Positions 51,416 through 60,806 are shown, counted from the first letter of the stretch. The stretch: 64,000 nt of DNA from Winkia neuii (GCF_029011175.1 NZ_CP118946.1:1364001-1428000); one strand, 5' to 3'. Made by a program: numbers and translations. The notes: a model not told the origin generated them from the letters alone.

Positions 51416-54082
51416 ATGGAGCGTATTTTGACAACTGAACTGAAGATGCTGGAAAGTCCGGCGGTTCCCAGCAAGGTGAGCCCGGACGGCCTAGAGGAAA
51501 AGTGGACAAGGGCTTGGGATGAAAACCATACCTATACCTTTGACGTAAACACCGACCGCAAGAAGGTATATTCGATCGACACCCCACCGCCGACCGTATC
51601 GGGGTCGCTGCACGTGGGCCACGTCTTCAGCTACACTCACACAGATTTGATGGCGCGTTACAAGCGCATGCAAGGCTATTCCGTCTTCTACCCGATGGGG
51701 TGGGACGACAATGGCCTGCCCACTGAACGTCGCGTGCAGAATTACTTCGGTGTCCGGTGCGACCCGTCTCTTCCGTATGATCCGGATTTTGTGCCGCCAC
51801 ACAATGGCACTGGCAAGTCCATCAAGATGCGCGACCAGGTACCCATCTCGCGCCGCAACTTCATCGAATTGTGCGTAAAGCTCACTATCGAGGACGAAAA
51901 GCAATTTGAGTCTCTATGGCGCCAGTTGGGCCTGTCCGTGGACTGGGCCCATACCTACCAGACCATAGGCAAGAAGGCACAGAAGGTAGCCCAGGCTGCC
52001 TTTATTCGGAACGTGAAGCGGGGGGAGGCTTACCAGTCCGAAGCTCCGGGACTGTGGGACGTAACCTTCAAGACCGCGGTGGCACAGGCTGAATTGGAAG
52101 CTCGCGACTACCCGGGTAGCTACCACGCCCTCGCTTTCCACCGCACCGATGCGGACGAGGACGTAGTTATCGAGACGACCCGCCCCGAACTGCTAGCTGC
52201 TTGCTGCGCCCTCATTGCCCATCCGGACGATGAACGTTACCAGCACCTGTTCGGCAAGACGGTAAAGAGCCCCGGTTTCGAGGTTGAAGTACCCGTGTTG
52301 GCCCACCCTGCCGCCGAAATGGACAAGGGCGCTGGCATCGCCATGTGCTGTACTTTCGGCGACCTAACCGACGTGCAGTGGTGGCGCGAACTGGATCTGC
52401 CTACTCGAAACATCCTGCGCAAGGATGGCCGTATCATTGCCCAGACCCCAGAGTGGATTACTTCTGATTTAGGCAAGAAGCTATACGAAGAGATGGCCGG
52501 CAAGACCACCTTCAGCGCCCGCAAGGCGGTAGTGGAAGCTCTGACTGCTTCCGGCGAAATGATCGGTGAGCCGAGGCCGACTCAGCGAATGACCAACTTC
52601 TTCGAGAAGGGCGACAAGCCTCTAGAAATCGTGATGAGTCGCCAGTGGTACATCCGCAACGGCGGCAAGGATTACACCCGCGAAGGTAAATCGCAGAACC
52701 TAAACGAAGAGCTGATCAGCCGCGGCAACGAACTGGTCTTCCACCCGCAGTTCATGCACGTCCGCTACGACAATTGGGTACGCGGCCTGAACACGGACTG
52801 GCTGGTCTCGCGCCAGCGCTTCTTCGGCGTACCTATCCCCCTGTGGTACAAGGTAGACCAGAATGGTGAAGTCGACTACGACGCGGTTTTGACTCCTAGC
52901 GAGGACGCCCTCCCGATCGATCCTTCTATTGATGTGCCCGAGGGCTACACCGAGGACCAGCGTGGCCAGGCGGGCGGATTCGTTGGCGAAGTGGACATTC
53001 TAGATACTTGGGCGACTTCTTCCCTGTCACCGCAGATTGCGGCTGGCTGGCTCACTGACCAGAAGCTCTTTGATGCGGTATACCCAATGGATCTGCGTCC
53101 GCAAGGCCAGGACATCATTCGTACTTGGCTCTTCTCCACCGTTGCTCGCGCTCACCTTGAATTTGACGCACTGCCCTTCTCGCACACCGCTATCTCGGGC
53201 TGGATCCTGGATCCGGACCACAAGAAGATGTCGAAGTCCAAGGGCAACGTGGTCACCCCTTCCGGTCTGCTCGAAAAACACGGCTCCGACGCGGTCCGCT
53301 ACTGGGCTTCCTCGGCAAGGCTGGGTACTGACGCGGCCTTTGAAGAGGCGGAGATGAAGGTTGGCCGCCGGCTAGCTATGAAATTGTTGAACGCCTCGAA
53401 GTTCGCTCTTTCGATGGCTGGCGAGTCTATTGATCTGGACCCGGCAAAGGTAACCTTGCCGGCTGACCAGGCAGTAATTGCCAAGCTGGTCGAGGTAATC
53501 GACAAGGCTACTGCTGCCTTCGAAGACTACGACCACACCCGCGCTCTGGAACAGGCAGAGTCCTTCTTCTGGTCCTTCTGCGACAACTATCTAGAGCTGG
53601 TCAAGGACCGCGCGAATAACTTCGAGGGTACCTACAGCGAAGCAGATGTGGCCTCCGCCCGCTGCGCGCTAGCGATCGTAGTGGACAATGTAACCCGCTT
53701 GCTGGCGCCGTTCCTGCCCTACGCTGCCGAGGAAGTTTGGTCCTGGTACCGCGCCGGTTCGGTGCACACTTCGCCTTGGCCGGACGGGGCTGATCTTCGC
53801 GAGGGCGGCGGCAACACGGCTCTGCTCGATGCGGCAGGCCAGGCTATGGCGGCGTTGCGCAAAGTCAAGTCCGAGGCGAAGGTCTCGCAGCGTACTCCTT
53901 ACTTGCACGTGTCTTTGTTGGTACCCGAACAGATGGTGCCGGCAATCCAGGAAGTCCGCCCAGATATTGAGGCCTCGGCTAAGGTAGAGGGTGAACTGAC
54001 TATCTTGCCAGCCGATCAGGAAACTGTTACCACTGGCGAATTTGAGCTTGGCGAACCTCCTGCCAAGCGGAACAGGAAGTAA
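51416..54082 (+). CDS. valS: Valyl-tRNA synthetase
   Basis: 888 residues. Class I synthetase: HIGH motif in TPPPTVSGSLHVGHVFSY (HVGH, about 62-65), KMSKS as HKKMSKSKGN (about 604), editing domain with TTRPELLAACCALIAHPDD (about 250) and a C-terminal anticodon domain. YFGVRC followed by LPYD and FVPPHNG is typical of the actinobacterial/archaeal-type enzyme. A -10 TACACT lies at 51366-51371. The stem GCGCGG (51390-51395) / CCGCGC (51403-51408) sits just before the start. The start codon is uncertain: the ATG at 51416 has no clear ribosome-binding site, and the ATG at 51446 is an alternative. Confidence 0.96.
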   Translation: MERILTTELKMLESPAVPSKVSPDGLEEKWTRAWDENHTYTFDVNTDRKKVYSIDTPPPTVSGSLHVGHVFSYTHTDLMARYKRMQGYSVFYPMGWDDNGLPTERRVQNYFGVRCDPSLPYDPDFVPPHNGTGKSIKMRDQVPISRRNFIELCVKLTIEDEKQFESLWRQLGLSVDWAHTYQTIGKKAQKVAQAAFIRNVKRGEAYQSEAPGLWDVTFKTAVAQAELEARDYPGSYHALAFHRTDADEDVVIETTRPELLAACCALIAHPDDERYQHLFGKTVKSPGFEVEVPVLAHPAAEMDKGAGIAMCCTFGDLTDVQWWRELDLPTRNILRKDGRIIAQTPEWITSDLGKKLYEEMAGKTTFSARKAVVEALTASGEMIGEPRPTQRMTNFFEKGDKPLEIVMSRQWYIRNGGKDYTREGKSQNLNEELISRGNELVFHPQFMHVRYDNWVRGLNTDWLVSRQRFFGVPIPLWYKVDQNGEVDYDAVLTPSEDALPIDPSIDVPEGYTEDQRGQAGGFVGEVDILDTWATSSLSPQIAAGWLTDQKLFDAVYPMDLRPQGQDIIRTWLFSTVARAHLEFDALPFSHTAISGWILDPDHKKMSKSKGNVVTPSGLLEKHGSDAVRYWASSARLGTDAAFEEAEMKVGRRLAMKLLNASKFALSMAGESIDLDPAKVTLPADQAVIAKLVEVIDKATAAFEDYDHTRALEQAESFFWSFCDNYLELVKDRANNFEGTYSEADVASARCALAIVVDNVTRLLAPFLPYAAEEVWSWYRAGSVHTSPWPDGADLREGGGNTALLDAAGQAMAALRKVKSEAKVSQRTPYLHVSLLVPEQMVPAIQEVRPDIEASAKVEGELTILPADQETVTTGEFELGEPPAKRNRK

Positions 54083-54086
54083 CTCC

Positions 54087-55955
54087 ATGAGTGATCCGTT
54101 CCAACCAGAAGAAGAGGAAGTGGCCCCGATCCCCTTGACCGACGTGGTTGAGTGGACTGGCCCAACCCTGGCCAAGGTGGAACCGCACCAGACTGTCCCG
54201 TGGATCTTGCGCGATAGGGCTGAAAGGGCACCGCACCAGACACTGATTGACCGAAAGTCGCAGTTGGGTGGTTCTTGGATCCACTTGAGCGCAGCCGAGT
54301 TCCTTACCGAGGTTAACTCTGTGGCTGCCGGCCTTATCGGCCTCGGTCTAAAGCCCGGCGATCGCATGGCGATTATGGCGCACACCAGCTACGAGTGGAC
54401 TCTGTTGGACTTTGCCGCGCAGAGCGCCGGCCTTGTTCTGGTTCCGATCTACGAAACGGACTCGGCAGAACAGATTGCCTGGATTCTAGAGGACGCAGAT
54501 CCGACCCTCGTCGTCACTGAGACGATGGTGCTGAAGCGCCTGGTAATGTCCGTGCAGGACAAGGGCAAGTCGCTAAAGAAGATTCTGTCCCTGGACGACT
54601 CTGCCATCATTCAGATTCTGGAGGTAGGCAGGTCTGTTCTTCCTGAAGAAGTCGACCAGCGAGTTGCGGAACTATCTACCGACGACCTTTCGTCTATCGT
54701 GTACACCTCGGGAACGTCTGGCCGGCCCAAGGGAGTCGAGCTGACTCACGGGAATTTCACTCACCTGGCGCTAAACGGGATGAAGTGGATGCACGAGATC
54801 GCAGCTCCCAAGTCTTCCAGGCTGTTGCTGTTCTTGCCGCTAGCTCACGTGTATGCAAGATTCCTGCAGATGTTCCAAATCGCGGGTAACGGCGTGCTCG
54901 GCCACACTCCGAACACCGCTAACCTCCTTGGTGACCTAGCCTCCTTTAGGCCTAGTTACATCCTGGCAGTGCCCCGCGTCCTCGAGAAGATCTACAATGC
55001 CGCCGAGGCAAAGGCTGATTCCCACAGGATCACTCGGCGCCTGTTTGCTGCGGCAGCCAAGACGGCAATTGAATACTCTGAAGCCCTTGACACTGAGGCG
55101 GGCCCGTCACGTTCGTTGAAAGCGCGGCGCGAGTTCTACGACAAGCTGGTGTTTCACAACATCACCAAGCTGTTGGGACCGAACGCGAAGTATGTCATCT
55201 CTGGGGGCGCTCCCCTTGGCCGCCGCCTGGGCCACTTCTTCCGAGGGCTGGGCGTTACCATTCTCGAGGGCTACGGTCTTACCGAGACTAATGCTCCCCT
55301 GGCAGTAAATACTCCGCGGCTCACCAAGATCGGCACCGTTGGTCCGCCGATTGCCACGGTTAAGGTCCGGATTGCTGACGACGGCGAAGTGCTGGTAAAG
55401 GGCCCTTCCGTTTTCCGGGCTTACCACAATGCCCCTGAACGGACCAAGGATGCTTTCACCGAGGACGGCTACTTCCGCACCGGCGATCTTGGTTCCTTGG
55501 ACATGGACGGTTACCTGTCCATTACGGGACGCGAAAAAGAAATCATCGTTACTGCTGGCGGCAAGAACGTTGTCCCAGCAACGCTCGAAGATTCCCTTCG
55601 CGGTCACCCTCTGATCAGCCAGATTATGGTGGTAGGCGATCAGAAACCGTTCATCTCAGCTCTGGTGACACTCGATACCGAGATGCTACCCAAGTGGCTG
55701 AAGAACCGAAATTTGCCCAACATGGACGTTACGGATGCTGCCCGTCACCCCGAAGTGCTGGCAGCACTAGACCGGGCCATTGCCAGGGCAAACAAGCAGG
55801 TTTCTAGGGCAGAGTCCATTCGCAAGATCAAGGTCCTGCTAACCGACTTTACTGTTGAAAACGGTCTACTTACTCCCTCGTTGAAGGTGAAGCGCTCAGC
55901 AGTCCTGCATCGTCACGCCGATGAGGTAGCCGAGATCTATTCGACCAAGAAGTAG
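54087..55955 (+). CDS. Long-chain fatty-acid--CoA ligase (AMP-forming)
   Basis: 622 residues. Activates fatty acids to acyl-CoA through an acyl-adenylate. Motifs: AMP-binding VYTSGTSGRPKGVELTHGN (about 205-223), GGAPLGRRLGHFFRGLG, the ATP-binding YGLTETNAP (about 411), and TGDLGSLDMDGYLSITGREKEII (about 470-492). This layout with an early 'HQTVPWILRDRAERAPHQ' segment is the FadD15-type of actinobacteria. The start at 54087 lies five bases after the valS stop. No transmembrane helix. It is followed by a strong terminator. Confidence 0.94.
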   Translation: MSDPFQPEEEEVAPIPLTDVVEWTGPTLAKVEPHQTVPWILRDRAERAPHQTLIDRKSQLGGSWIHLSAAEFLTEVNSVAAGLIGLGLKPGDRMAIMAHTSYEWTLLDFAAQSAGLVLVPIYETDSAEQIAWILEDADPTLVVTETMVLKRLVMSVQDKGKSLKKILSLDDSAIIQILEVGRSVLPEEVDQRVAELSTDDLSSIVYTSGTSGRPKGVELTHGNFTHLALNGMKWMHEIAAPKSSRLLLFLPLAHVYARFLQMFQIAGNGVLGHTPNTANLLGDLASFRPSYILAVPRVLEKIYNAAEAKADSHRITRRLFAAAAKTAIEYSEALDTEAGPSRSLKARREFYDKLVFHNITKLLGPNAKYVISGGAPLGRRLGHFFRGLGVTILEGYGLTETNAPLAVNTPRLTKIGTVGPPIATVKVRIADDGEVLVKGPSVFRAYHNAPERTKDAFTEDGYFRTGDLGSLDMDGYLSITGREKEIIVTAGGKNVVPATLEDSLRGHPLISQIMVVGDQKPFISALVTLDTEMLPKWLKNRNLPNMDVTDAARHPEVLAALDRAIARANKQVSRAESIRKIKVLLTDFTVENGLLTPSLKVKRSAVLHRHADEVAEIYSTKK

Positions 55956-55966
55956 CAGACATAAAT

Positions 55967-56004
55967 TTGTGGGGGGAGCATTTTTGCTCCCCCCACAATT
56001 GTTT
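55967..56004. terminator. Terminator between the acyl-CoA ligase and chorismate mutase genes
   Basis: Perfect 14-base-pair stem TTGTGGGGGGAGCA (55967-55980) / TGCTCCCCCCACAA (55985-55998), loop TTTT, then TTGTTT. Serves the plus-strand gene and probably also the convergent minus-strand gene. Confidence 0.92.
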
Positions 56005-56329
56005 AAGCCTTCTTTGACTCCTGGCGAATGCGGACGTGGTGGTGGATTACCTCGTCAACAATGAAGCGAAGGAATTTCTTCTCAAAAGCAGGATCCAGCC
56101 CGGATTCAGCCGCTAGCTCTTGCAATCTAGCTACCTGCCGCCGCTCCCGATCCGGATCCGCCGGAGGCAAATCAAGCCTAGCTTTTAGGTGCCCTACTTT
56201 TTCGGTGCAACGGAATCGTTCAGCAAGAATGTGCACAAGCGCGGCATCAATGTTGTCGATGGTTGCTCGCAGCTGAACTAGTTCTTCAGGAAGGTCACTC
56301 CCCTCCTGCAAAGTCTGATCTGCACTCAC
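56003..56329 (-). CDS. Chorismate mutase (AroQ type, monofunctional)
   Basis: 108 residues, all helical. Converts chorismate to prephenate for Phe and Tyr. The AroQ pattern is visible: LVQLRATIDNIDAALVHILAERFRCTEKVGHLKARLDLPPADPDRE and LRFIVDEVIHHHVRIRQES. R of RATIDNID, R of RFRC and K of LKAR are the substrate-binding residues. The start GTG overlaps the clpX stop (TAGTG), so it is probably translated with clpX, an unusual neighbour for an aromatic amino acid gene. Confidence 0.92.
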   Translation of the reverse strand: MSADQTLQEGSDLPEELVQLRATIDNIDAALVHILAERFRCTEKVGHLKARLDLPPADPDRERRQVARLQELAAESGLDPAFEKKFLRFIVDEVIHHHVRIRQESKKA

Positions 56330-57591
56330 TACGCGCTCCGTTCTGCCCGCCGCTGTGAGGGATCCTCCCTAACTAGCCTCGCGGTTGCTCCTTCGGTGAT
56401 CACCTCTGGGGTGATAACCACTTCTGTGACTGTGGGATCAGACGGTACTTCAAACATGGTGGTTTTCAAAACTGATTCCATGATCGAAGACAGCCCCCGC
56501 GCGCCAGTGCCCTGCGCAGATGCCAGCTTGGCAATCTCGCGCAGTGCCTCTTCCGTGAAGGTAAGCTTCACGTCGTCTAGCTCAAACAAACTTACGTACT
56601 GCTTCACCAGGGCGTTCTTGGGTTCGGTAAGCACCCGCATCAACGCTTCCTCGTCTAGAGCAGAAACAGTGGTGAGGACGGGAAGACGCCCGACGAATTC
56701 TGGAATCATCCCAAATTTGTGTAGATCTTCGGTAGTGACCTGAGCATAAAGATCCCCGTGCTCAGACTTAGATTTCAGATCCGACCCAAAGCCGGTGCGG
56801 CGCCGCCCCAGCCTCTCTTGGACAATATCCTCGATACCAGCGAATGCTCCGGCGGCAATGAATAGGATGCCCGAAGTATCTATCTCGATAAACTCCTGGT
56901 GGGGGTGCTTTCTTCCTCCCTGAGGCGGTACGGAAGCAACCGTCCCCTCAATAATCTTGAGCAGGGCCTGTTGTACGCCCTCGCCCGAGACATCGCGCGT
57001 AATAGAAGCGTTCTCGCCTTTACGCCCGATCTTGTCGATCTCGTCAATATAGATGATGCCGCGCTCGGCGCGCTTTACGTCCCCATCTGCCGCCTGGATT
57101 AGTTTCAGCAGAATATTCTCGACATCCTCGCCTACATACCCGGCCTCGGTAAGAGCTGTCGCATCGACAATCACGAACGGCACTCGCATCATCCGGGCCA
57201 AAGAACGCGCCAGGTGGGTCTTGCCAGTGCCTGTTGGCCCCAGCATCAAGATGTTGGACTTGGTCATGTCCAGATCGATCTCTTTGCCCCCGTCGCGGGC
57301 GCGGACCCTCTTGTAGTGGTTGTATACGGCCACCGCGAGTGATCTCTTAGCACTCTCCTGGCCGATTACGTACTGGTTCAGGAAGTCATAGATTTCGATG
57401 GGCTTGGGGATTCGGTTGAGGTCCTGGGTATCAGAATGGCCCAATTCCTCTTCAATTATCTCGACACACAGCTGAATACACTCGTTGCAAATGTAAACCC
57501 CAGGCCCAGCAATGAGCTTACGAACCTGCTTCTGAGACTTGCCACAAAAAGAGCACTTCAGAAGATCAACGCTTTCAGCAGATGTGGCCAC
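56329..57591 (-). CDS. clpX: ATP-dependent Clp protease ATP-binding subunit ClpX
   Basis: 420 residues. AAA+ unfoldase feeding substrates to ClpP. N-terminal zinc finger with four Cys (about residues 13, 16, 35, 38), Walker [12 protein letters not shown] (118-128), Walker [11 protein letters not shown] (about 180), sensor [10 protein letters not shown], and the IGF-like loop region within FGSDLK. I start it at the GTG at 57591, seven bases after GGAGG, which gives the usual ClpX N-terminus. A terminator lies between clpP2 and clpX, so it may be transcribed separately. Confidence 0.97.
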   Translation of the reverse strand: MATSAESVDLLKCSFCGKSQKQVRKLIAGPGVYICNECIQLCVEIIEEELGHSDTQDLNRIPKPIEIYDFLNQYVIGQESAKRSLAVAVYNHYKRVRARDGGKEIDLDMTKSNILMLGPTGTGKTHLARSLARMMRVPFVIVDATALTEAGYVGEDVENILLKLIQAADGDVKRAERGIIYIDEIDKIGRKGENASITRDVSGEGVQQALLKIIEGTVASVPPQGGRKHPHQEFIEIDTSGILFIAAGAFAGIEDIVQERLGRRRTGFGSDLKSKSEHGDLYAQVTTEDLHKFGMIPEFVGRLPVLTTVSALDEEALMRVLTEPKNALVKQYVSLFELDDVKLTFTEEALREIAKLASAQGTGARGLSSIMESVLKTTMFEVPSDPTVTEVVITPEVITEGATARLVREDPSQRRAERSA

Positions 57592-57628
57592 GTTTTCCCC
57601 TCCCCGATCGTCACCTTCTACCCTACGC

Positions 57629-57670
57629 AAAAAAGCGGGTGAAGCGCGATATGCCACGCACTTCACCCGC
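57629..57670 (-). terminator. Terminator between clpP2 and clpX
   Basis: Minus-strand stem GCGGGTGAAG (57670-57661) / CTTCACCCGC (57644-57635) with a 16-base loop, followed by TTTTTT. It sits 17 bases after the clpP2 stop and about 40 before the clpX start. Confidence 0.88.
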
Positions 57671-57686
57671 CAATTAGAGCAATGAC

Positions 57687-58337
57687 TTAGGCCTCTAGTC
57701 GCTTGATCTTGCGCGACTGCAGCACCTGGTCGATCAGACCGTATTCCTTAGCTTCTTCTGCCGTTAAGATCTTGTCACGCTGCGTATCAGCATGAATCTG
57801 TTCGGCAGTGCGCTTGGAGTGGCGAGCAAGCGTGTTGTCCATCCACTCGCGCATCCGGTCGATCTCGTTTGCCTGCACCTCAATGTCCGAGGCCTGAGCG
57901 TAACCACCCTGGCCGGCGAGCGCAGGCTGGTGAATAAGTACGCGGGCGTTCGGTAGAGCCAGGCGGCGGCCCGGACTACCAGCTGCAAGCAGGACGGATG
58001 CGGCGGAGGCGGCCTGCCCCAGGCACACTGTCTGGATTTCAGGTTTGATGTACTGCATGGTGTCGTAGATGGCTGTCATTGCAGTAAAGGACCCACCAGG
58101 GCTGTTGATGTACATCGTGATAAGAGAATCCGGATCCTGCGATTCCAGCACTAGCAGCTGCGCCATCACATCGTCAGCGGAGGCGTCATCTACCTGAACG
58201 CCCAAGAAAATGATCCGATCCTCAAATAGCTTAGTGTAGGGATCCGAACGCTTGAACCCGTAGGCGGTGCGCTCTTCAAACTGAGGCATCACGTAGCGTG
58301 CCTGCGGCAGCGAGGCTGCAAAACCCATATTGTTCAT
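57687..58337 (-). CDS. clpP2: ATP-dependent Clp protease proteolytic subunit (ClpP2-like)
   Basis: 216-residue serine protease that forms rings with ClpP1 in actinobacteria. Catalytic Ser in [15 protein letters not shown] (about residue 107), His in [10 protein letters not shown] (about 132), Asp in DTQRDKIL (about 181). The N-terminal [32 protein letters not shown] is typical of the ClpP2 type. It is translated directly after clpP1 (9-base gap). Confidence 0.95.
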   Translation of the reverse strand: MNNMGFAASLPQARYVMPQFEERTAYGFKRSDPYTKLFEDRIIFLGVQVDDASADDVMAQLLVLESQDPDSLITMYINSPGGSFTAMTAIYDTMQYIKPEIQTVCLGQAASAASVLLAAGSPGRRLALPNARVLIHQPALAGQGGYAQASDIEVQANEIDRMREWMDNTLARHSKRTAEQIHADTQRDKILTAEEAKEYGLIDQVLQSRKIKRLEA

Positions 58338-58346
58338 CTTTGCCTC

Positions 58347-58976
58347 CTACTTGTTAGTTCCAGCGTTGATAGCAGAGGCATGCTCGACCACGTGGTCAAC
58401 AAAACCGTATTCCAGTGCCTCCTGAGCTGTAAACCACTTGTCGCGATCCGAATCGACTTCAATCTGCTCAAGCGATTTGCCAGTACGGTCAGCAGTAATT
58501 TGCGCAAGCGTCTTCTTCATCTGCAAGATCAGATCCGCATTGATACGAATATCCGCAGCCGTTCCTCCGATACCGCCGGAAGGCTGGTGCATCATTACGC
58601 GAGCGTGCGGGGTGATGTAGCGTTTTCCGGGAGCCCCCGCAGTCAGGAGCAGCTGCCCCATAGAGGCCGCCAGGCCTACCGCGACAGTTGCCACGTCAGG
58701 CTGCACCAGCTGCATGGTGTCGTAAATAGCCATCCCACCGGTGACCGAGCCACCCGGGCTGTTGATGTAGAGGAAAATATCGGCTTCCGGATCCTCGGCT
58801 GCCAAAAGCAGCATCTTCGCGCAGATCTCGTTAGCGTTTTCGTCTTCCACGGCGGAACCGAGCCAAATAATGCGCTCTTTTAGCAGACGCTCAAACACAG
58901 CGCTTCCGGGAGCGCCCGGTGCCGGCTGTTCTGCAGCTACTGGATTTGTCACTACGTCCTCCAAGGTCTTTTTCAT
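58347..58976 (-). CDS. clpP1: ATP-dependent Clp protease proteolytic subunit (ClpP1-like)
   Basis: 209 residues. Catalytic Ser in [15 protein letters not shown], His in [11 protein letters not shown] and Asp in [11 protein letters not shown] rich N-terminal segment ([11 protein letters not shown]) precedes the conserved core [12 protein letters not shown]. First gene of the clpP1-clpP2-clpX order following tig, as in most actinobacteria. Confidence 0.95.
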   Translation of the reverse strand: MKKTLEDVVTNPVAAEQPAPGAPGSAVFERLLKERIIWLGSAVEDENANEICAKMLLLAAEDPEADIFLYINSPGGSVTGGMAIYDTMQLVQPDVATVAVGLAASMGQLLLTAGAPGKRYITPHARVMMHQPSGGIGGTAADIRINADLILQMKKTLAQITADRTGKSLEQIEVDSDRDKWFTAQEALEYGFVDHVVEHASAINAGTNK

Positions 58977-59062
58977 TGCTAGGTAATACGGTACCTACTT
59001 CCCGCGAATATACCTGCACTAAATACCGTCTTTTCGCTATGGGCACAGGAAGCGGGTATAGG

Positions 59063-59090
59063 AAAAGTGGGGGCCAAAGCCCCCACTTTT
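59063..59090 (-). terminator. Terminator after tig
   Basis: Minus-strand stem AAAAGTGGGGGC (59090-59079) / GCCCCCACTTTT (59074-59063), loop TTTG, ending in TTTT, 12 bases after the tig stop. clpP1P2 thus has its own promoter or relies on read-through. Confidence 0.92.
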
Positions 59091-59102
59091 CATCTACAAG
59101 AC

Positions 59103-60464
59103 TTACTTGTCTTCTTCACCCTTGTCTTCTTCTTCTGCGGCTTCTTCTGCAGCGGCCTCGGCGGCAGCTTCAGCAGTAGCCTTTGCTTCCTCTTCAGCCG
59201 GATCCTTGGTGAACTCGGACAGATCTACAGCGTTGCCGTCCTCGTCTTCGACCTCGACCTCGCGGAGCACCTTGACAAGTGCCTTGTTGCGGGCCATGTC
59301 GCCGGCCATCGCCGACATCTGCTGCTGTGCGTTCTCTCCACCGAGCAGCTGAGAGGGATCAATGCCGTAAGCCTGGGCAGTCTGGAAGATGAACTCCAAC
59401 AGCTCCTGCTGAGAAACCTGCACCTGCTTCTCGGCGACTAGCTTGTCGAGCAGCAGCTGGTCCTTCAGCGAAGCCTCGATTGCCTTCTTAGCCTCTTCCT
59501 TTTCCTCATCCGAAGCGGACTCGTCTACGCGGGCCTCAATCTCGGACTTCAGGATGTCCTCGGGCAGCGGCACCTCAGTGTTGTCGCGCAGGTGCTCCAG
59601 GACACGATCGCGGGCCTGGACAGCCTGCTCGCCAGCCTTGCCCTGCTCGACATTCTTGCGCAGGTCGGCGCGCAGCTCTCCGATGGTGTCAAACTCAGAA
59701 GCCATCTGAGCAAAGTCGTCATCAGCTTCCGGCAGCTCCCGGACCTTCACGGAGCGCAGCTTCAGGTGCACCTTGCCAGCTTCGCCCTCGTGGTCGCCAC
59801 CGCGCATGGTGGTGTCAAAATCGGTCTCCTCGCCGGCAGACATGCCCTCAAGGGCCTCGTCCATCCCCTCCATCATGGAGCCGGAACCGACCTCGTAGGA
59901 AACGCCAGAAACCGAATCGATTTCCTCGCCCTCGACCGAAGCGTTCATGTCGATAGAAACGAAGTCGCCCTTCTGGGCCGCACGCTCAACACCCTTCAGG
60001 GAGCCGAAGCGAGTGCGTAGCTGATCCAGCTCTGCCTCCACGTCGTCATCAGAGACCGAAACGTTGTCGACCTTGATCTTCAGGCCGTCGGTAGAAGCAA
60101 TCTCGAACTCGGGCATGATCTCGACTTCGGCGGTGAATACCAGCTTCTGATCTTCGCCCTTGCCAGTCGGAATATCAGTTACCTCGATGGCAGGCTGAGC
60201 CAACGGCTGCACCTTTGCCTCGGCCAGAGCCTGGCTGTAGAAATCAGACATCTTCGAGTTGATCGCCTGCTCGACGACATAGGCGCGACCAATGCGACGA
60301 TCAATAATCTGCGGAGGCACATGTCCCTTACGGAAGCCAGGAACGTTGACCTGCTGGCCAACCTCCTTGTATGCCTTATCCATTGCGGGCTGTAGCTCTT
60401 CAGCTGAAACCTCTACGGTCAGCTTGACCTTGGTCTTCGCAAGGTTTTCAACAGTGGTCTTCAC
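59103..60464 (-). CDS. tig: Trigger factor
   Basis: 453 residues. Ribosome-bound chaperone and peptidyl-prolyl isomerase. Ribosome-binding motif GFRKGHVPPQIID (about 42-54), the FKBP-type domain with RAAQKGDFVSIDMNA and GEAGKVHLKLRSVKVRELPEADD, then the helical chaperone domain. It ends in a highly acidic, Ala/Glu-rich tail (EAAAEEAAEEEDKGEED), a feature of many actinobacterial trigger factors. The start GTG at 60464 is preferred (GGAG nine bases upstream; family N-terminus VKTTVENLAKTKVKLTVEV) over the TTG at 60479. Confidence 0.96.
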   Translation of the reverse strand: MKTTVENLAKTKVKLTVEVSAEELQPAMDKAYKEVGQQVNVPGFRKGHVPPQIIDRRIGRAYVVEQAINSKMSDFYSQALAEAKVQPLAQPAIEVTDIPTGKGEDQKLVFTAEVEIMPEFEIASTDGLKIKVDNVSVSDDDVEAELDQLRTRFGSLKGVERAAQKGDFVSIDMNASVEGEEIDSVSGVSYEVGSGSMMEGMDEALEGMSAGEETDFDTTMRGGDHEGEAGKVHLKLRSVKVRELPEADDDFAQMASEFDTIGELRADLRKNVEQGKAGEQAVQARDRVLEHLRDNTEVPLPEDILKSEIEARVDESASDEEKEEAKKAIEASLKDQLLLDKLVAEKQVQVSQQELLEFIFQTAQAYGIDPSQLLGGENAQQQMSAMAGDMARNKALVKVLREVEVEDEDGNAVDLSEFTKDPAEEEAKATAEAAAEAAAEEAAEEEDKGEEDK

Positions 60465-60716
60465 AGTTTCGAACTCCAAATGTATCTACGTTATTCCGGC
60501 TAAAGTGCCAATCCCTCTGATACTAAAGCAAAACCCCACCTATAAGGAAACGCGCGGGCAAAGCTGTGAGCTGTTACGCCTTTTAAACTCACTGCCAACA
60601 ACCAAAACGCTCGTTTTAGGCGAGTCTACGGATATGGACAAAATTTGCCTACGCAACCTTCACTCGTTAGCATGGTCGGCATGGCTAAGAACACTAACGC
60701 GGTACAGTCCGCCACT
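60465..60716. other. Intergenic region with divergent promoters (tig and the Cys/Met cluster)
   Basis: About 250 bases without a confident gene. It must hold the tig promoter. On the plus side, TACAGT at 60702-60707 is a plausible -10 element placing the transcription start at or next to the A of the ATG at 60717. No clear -35 was seen. Confidence 0.45.
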
Positions 60717-60767
60717 ATGGCTATGGATACCTGTATGTGTATGTGCATGTGCCACATGTGTCGCTAG
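60717..60767 (+). CDS. Cys/Met-rich leader peptide (candidate amino-acid-responsive attenuator)
   Basis: Sixteen-codon open frame MAMDTCMCMCMCHMCR followed by TAG. Five Cys and six Met, arranged as alternating Met and Cys codons around a TGTATG/TGCATG repeat. No ribosome-binding site precedes it, and a -10-like TACAGT ends ten bases upstream, so the mRNA may be leaderless with the start codon at the 5' end. An in-frame ATG at 60681 or 60672 would make it longer, but those also lack ribosome-binding sites. It precedes a Cys/Met-metabolism enzyme and an amino-acid ABC transporter. Poly-cysteine leaderless short ORFs that act as cysteine-responsive attenuators are known from mycobacteria; this one mixes Met and Cys. 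Function is inferred. Confidence 0.75.
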   Translation: MAMDTCMCMCMCHMCR

Positions 60768-60806
60768 TCGATTTTTCCTAGCGCTTCAATAGGCGCCCCG
60801 AGCGCC
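60762..60806 (+). promoter_or_regulatory. Mutually exclusive hairpins after the leader peptide (candidate attenuator)
   Basis: Three short pairings compete. CGCTAG (60762-60767, containing the leader stop codon) pairs with CTAGCG (60778-60783). GCGC at 60781-60784 can pair with GCGC at 60793-60796. GGCGC (60792-60796) pairs with GCGCC (60802-60806). A ribosome stalled on the Cys/Met codons would block the first and so shift the fold, as in classical attenuators. A pyrimidine-rich tract (CTCTTTTCCTTCCT) follows, but it is not a clean terminator tail. Confidence 0.5.

Noticed and set aside
60292-60792. 166-residue plus-strand open frame over the tig start and the leader region
   Set aside because: Most of it is antisense to tig, it is not the frame of the Cys/Met leader, and it has no ribosome-binding site or recognisable domain.
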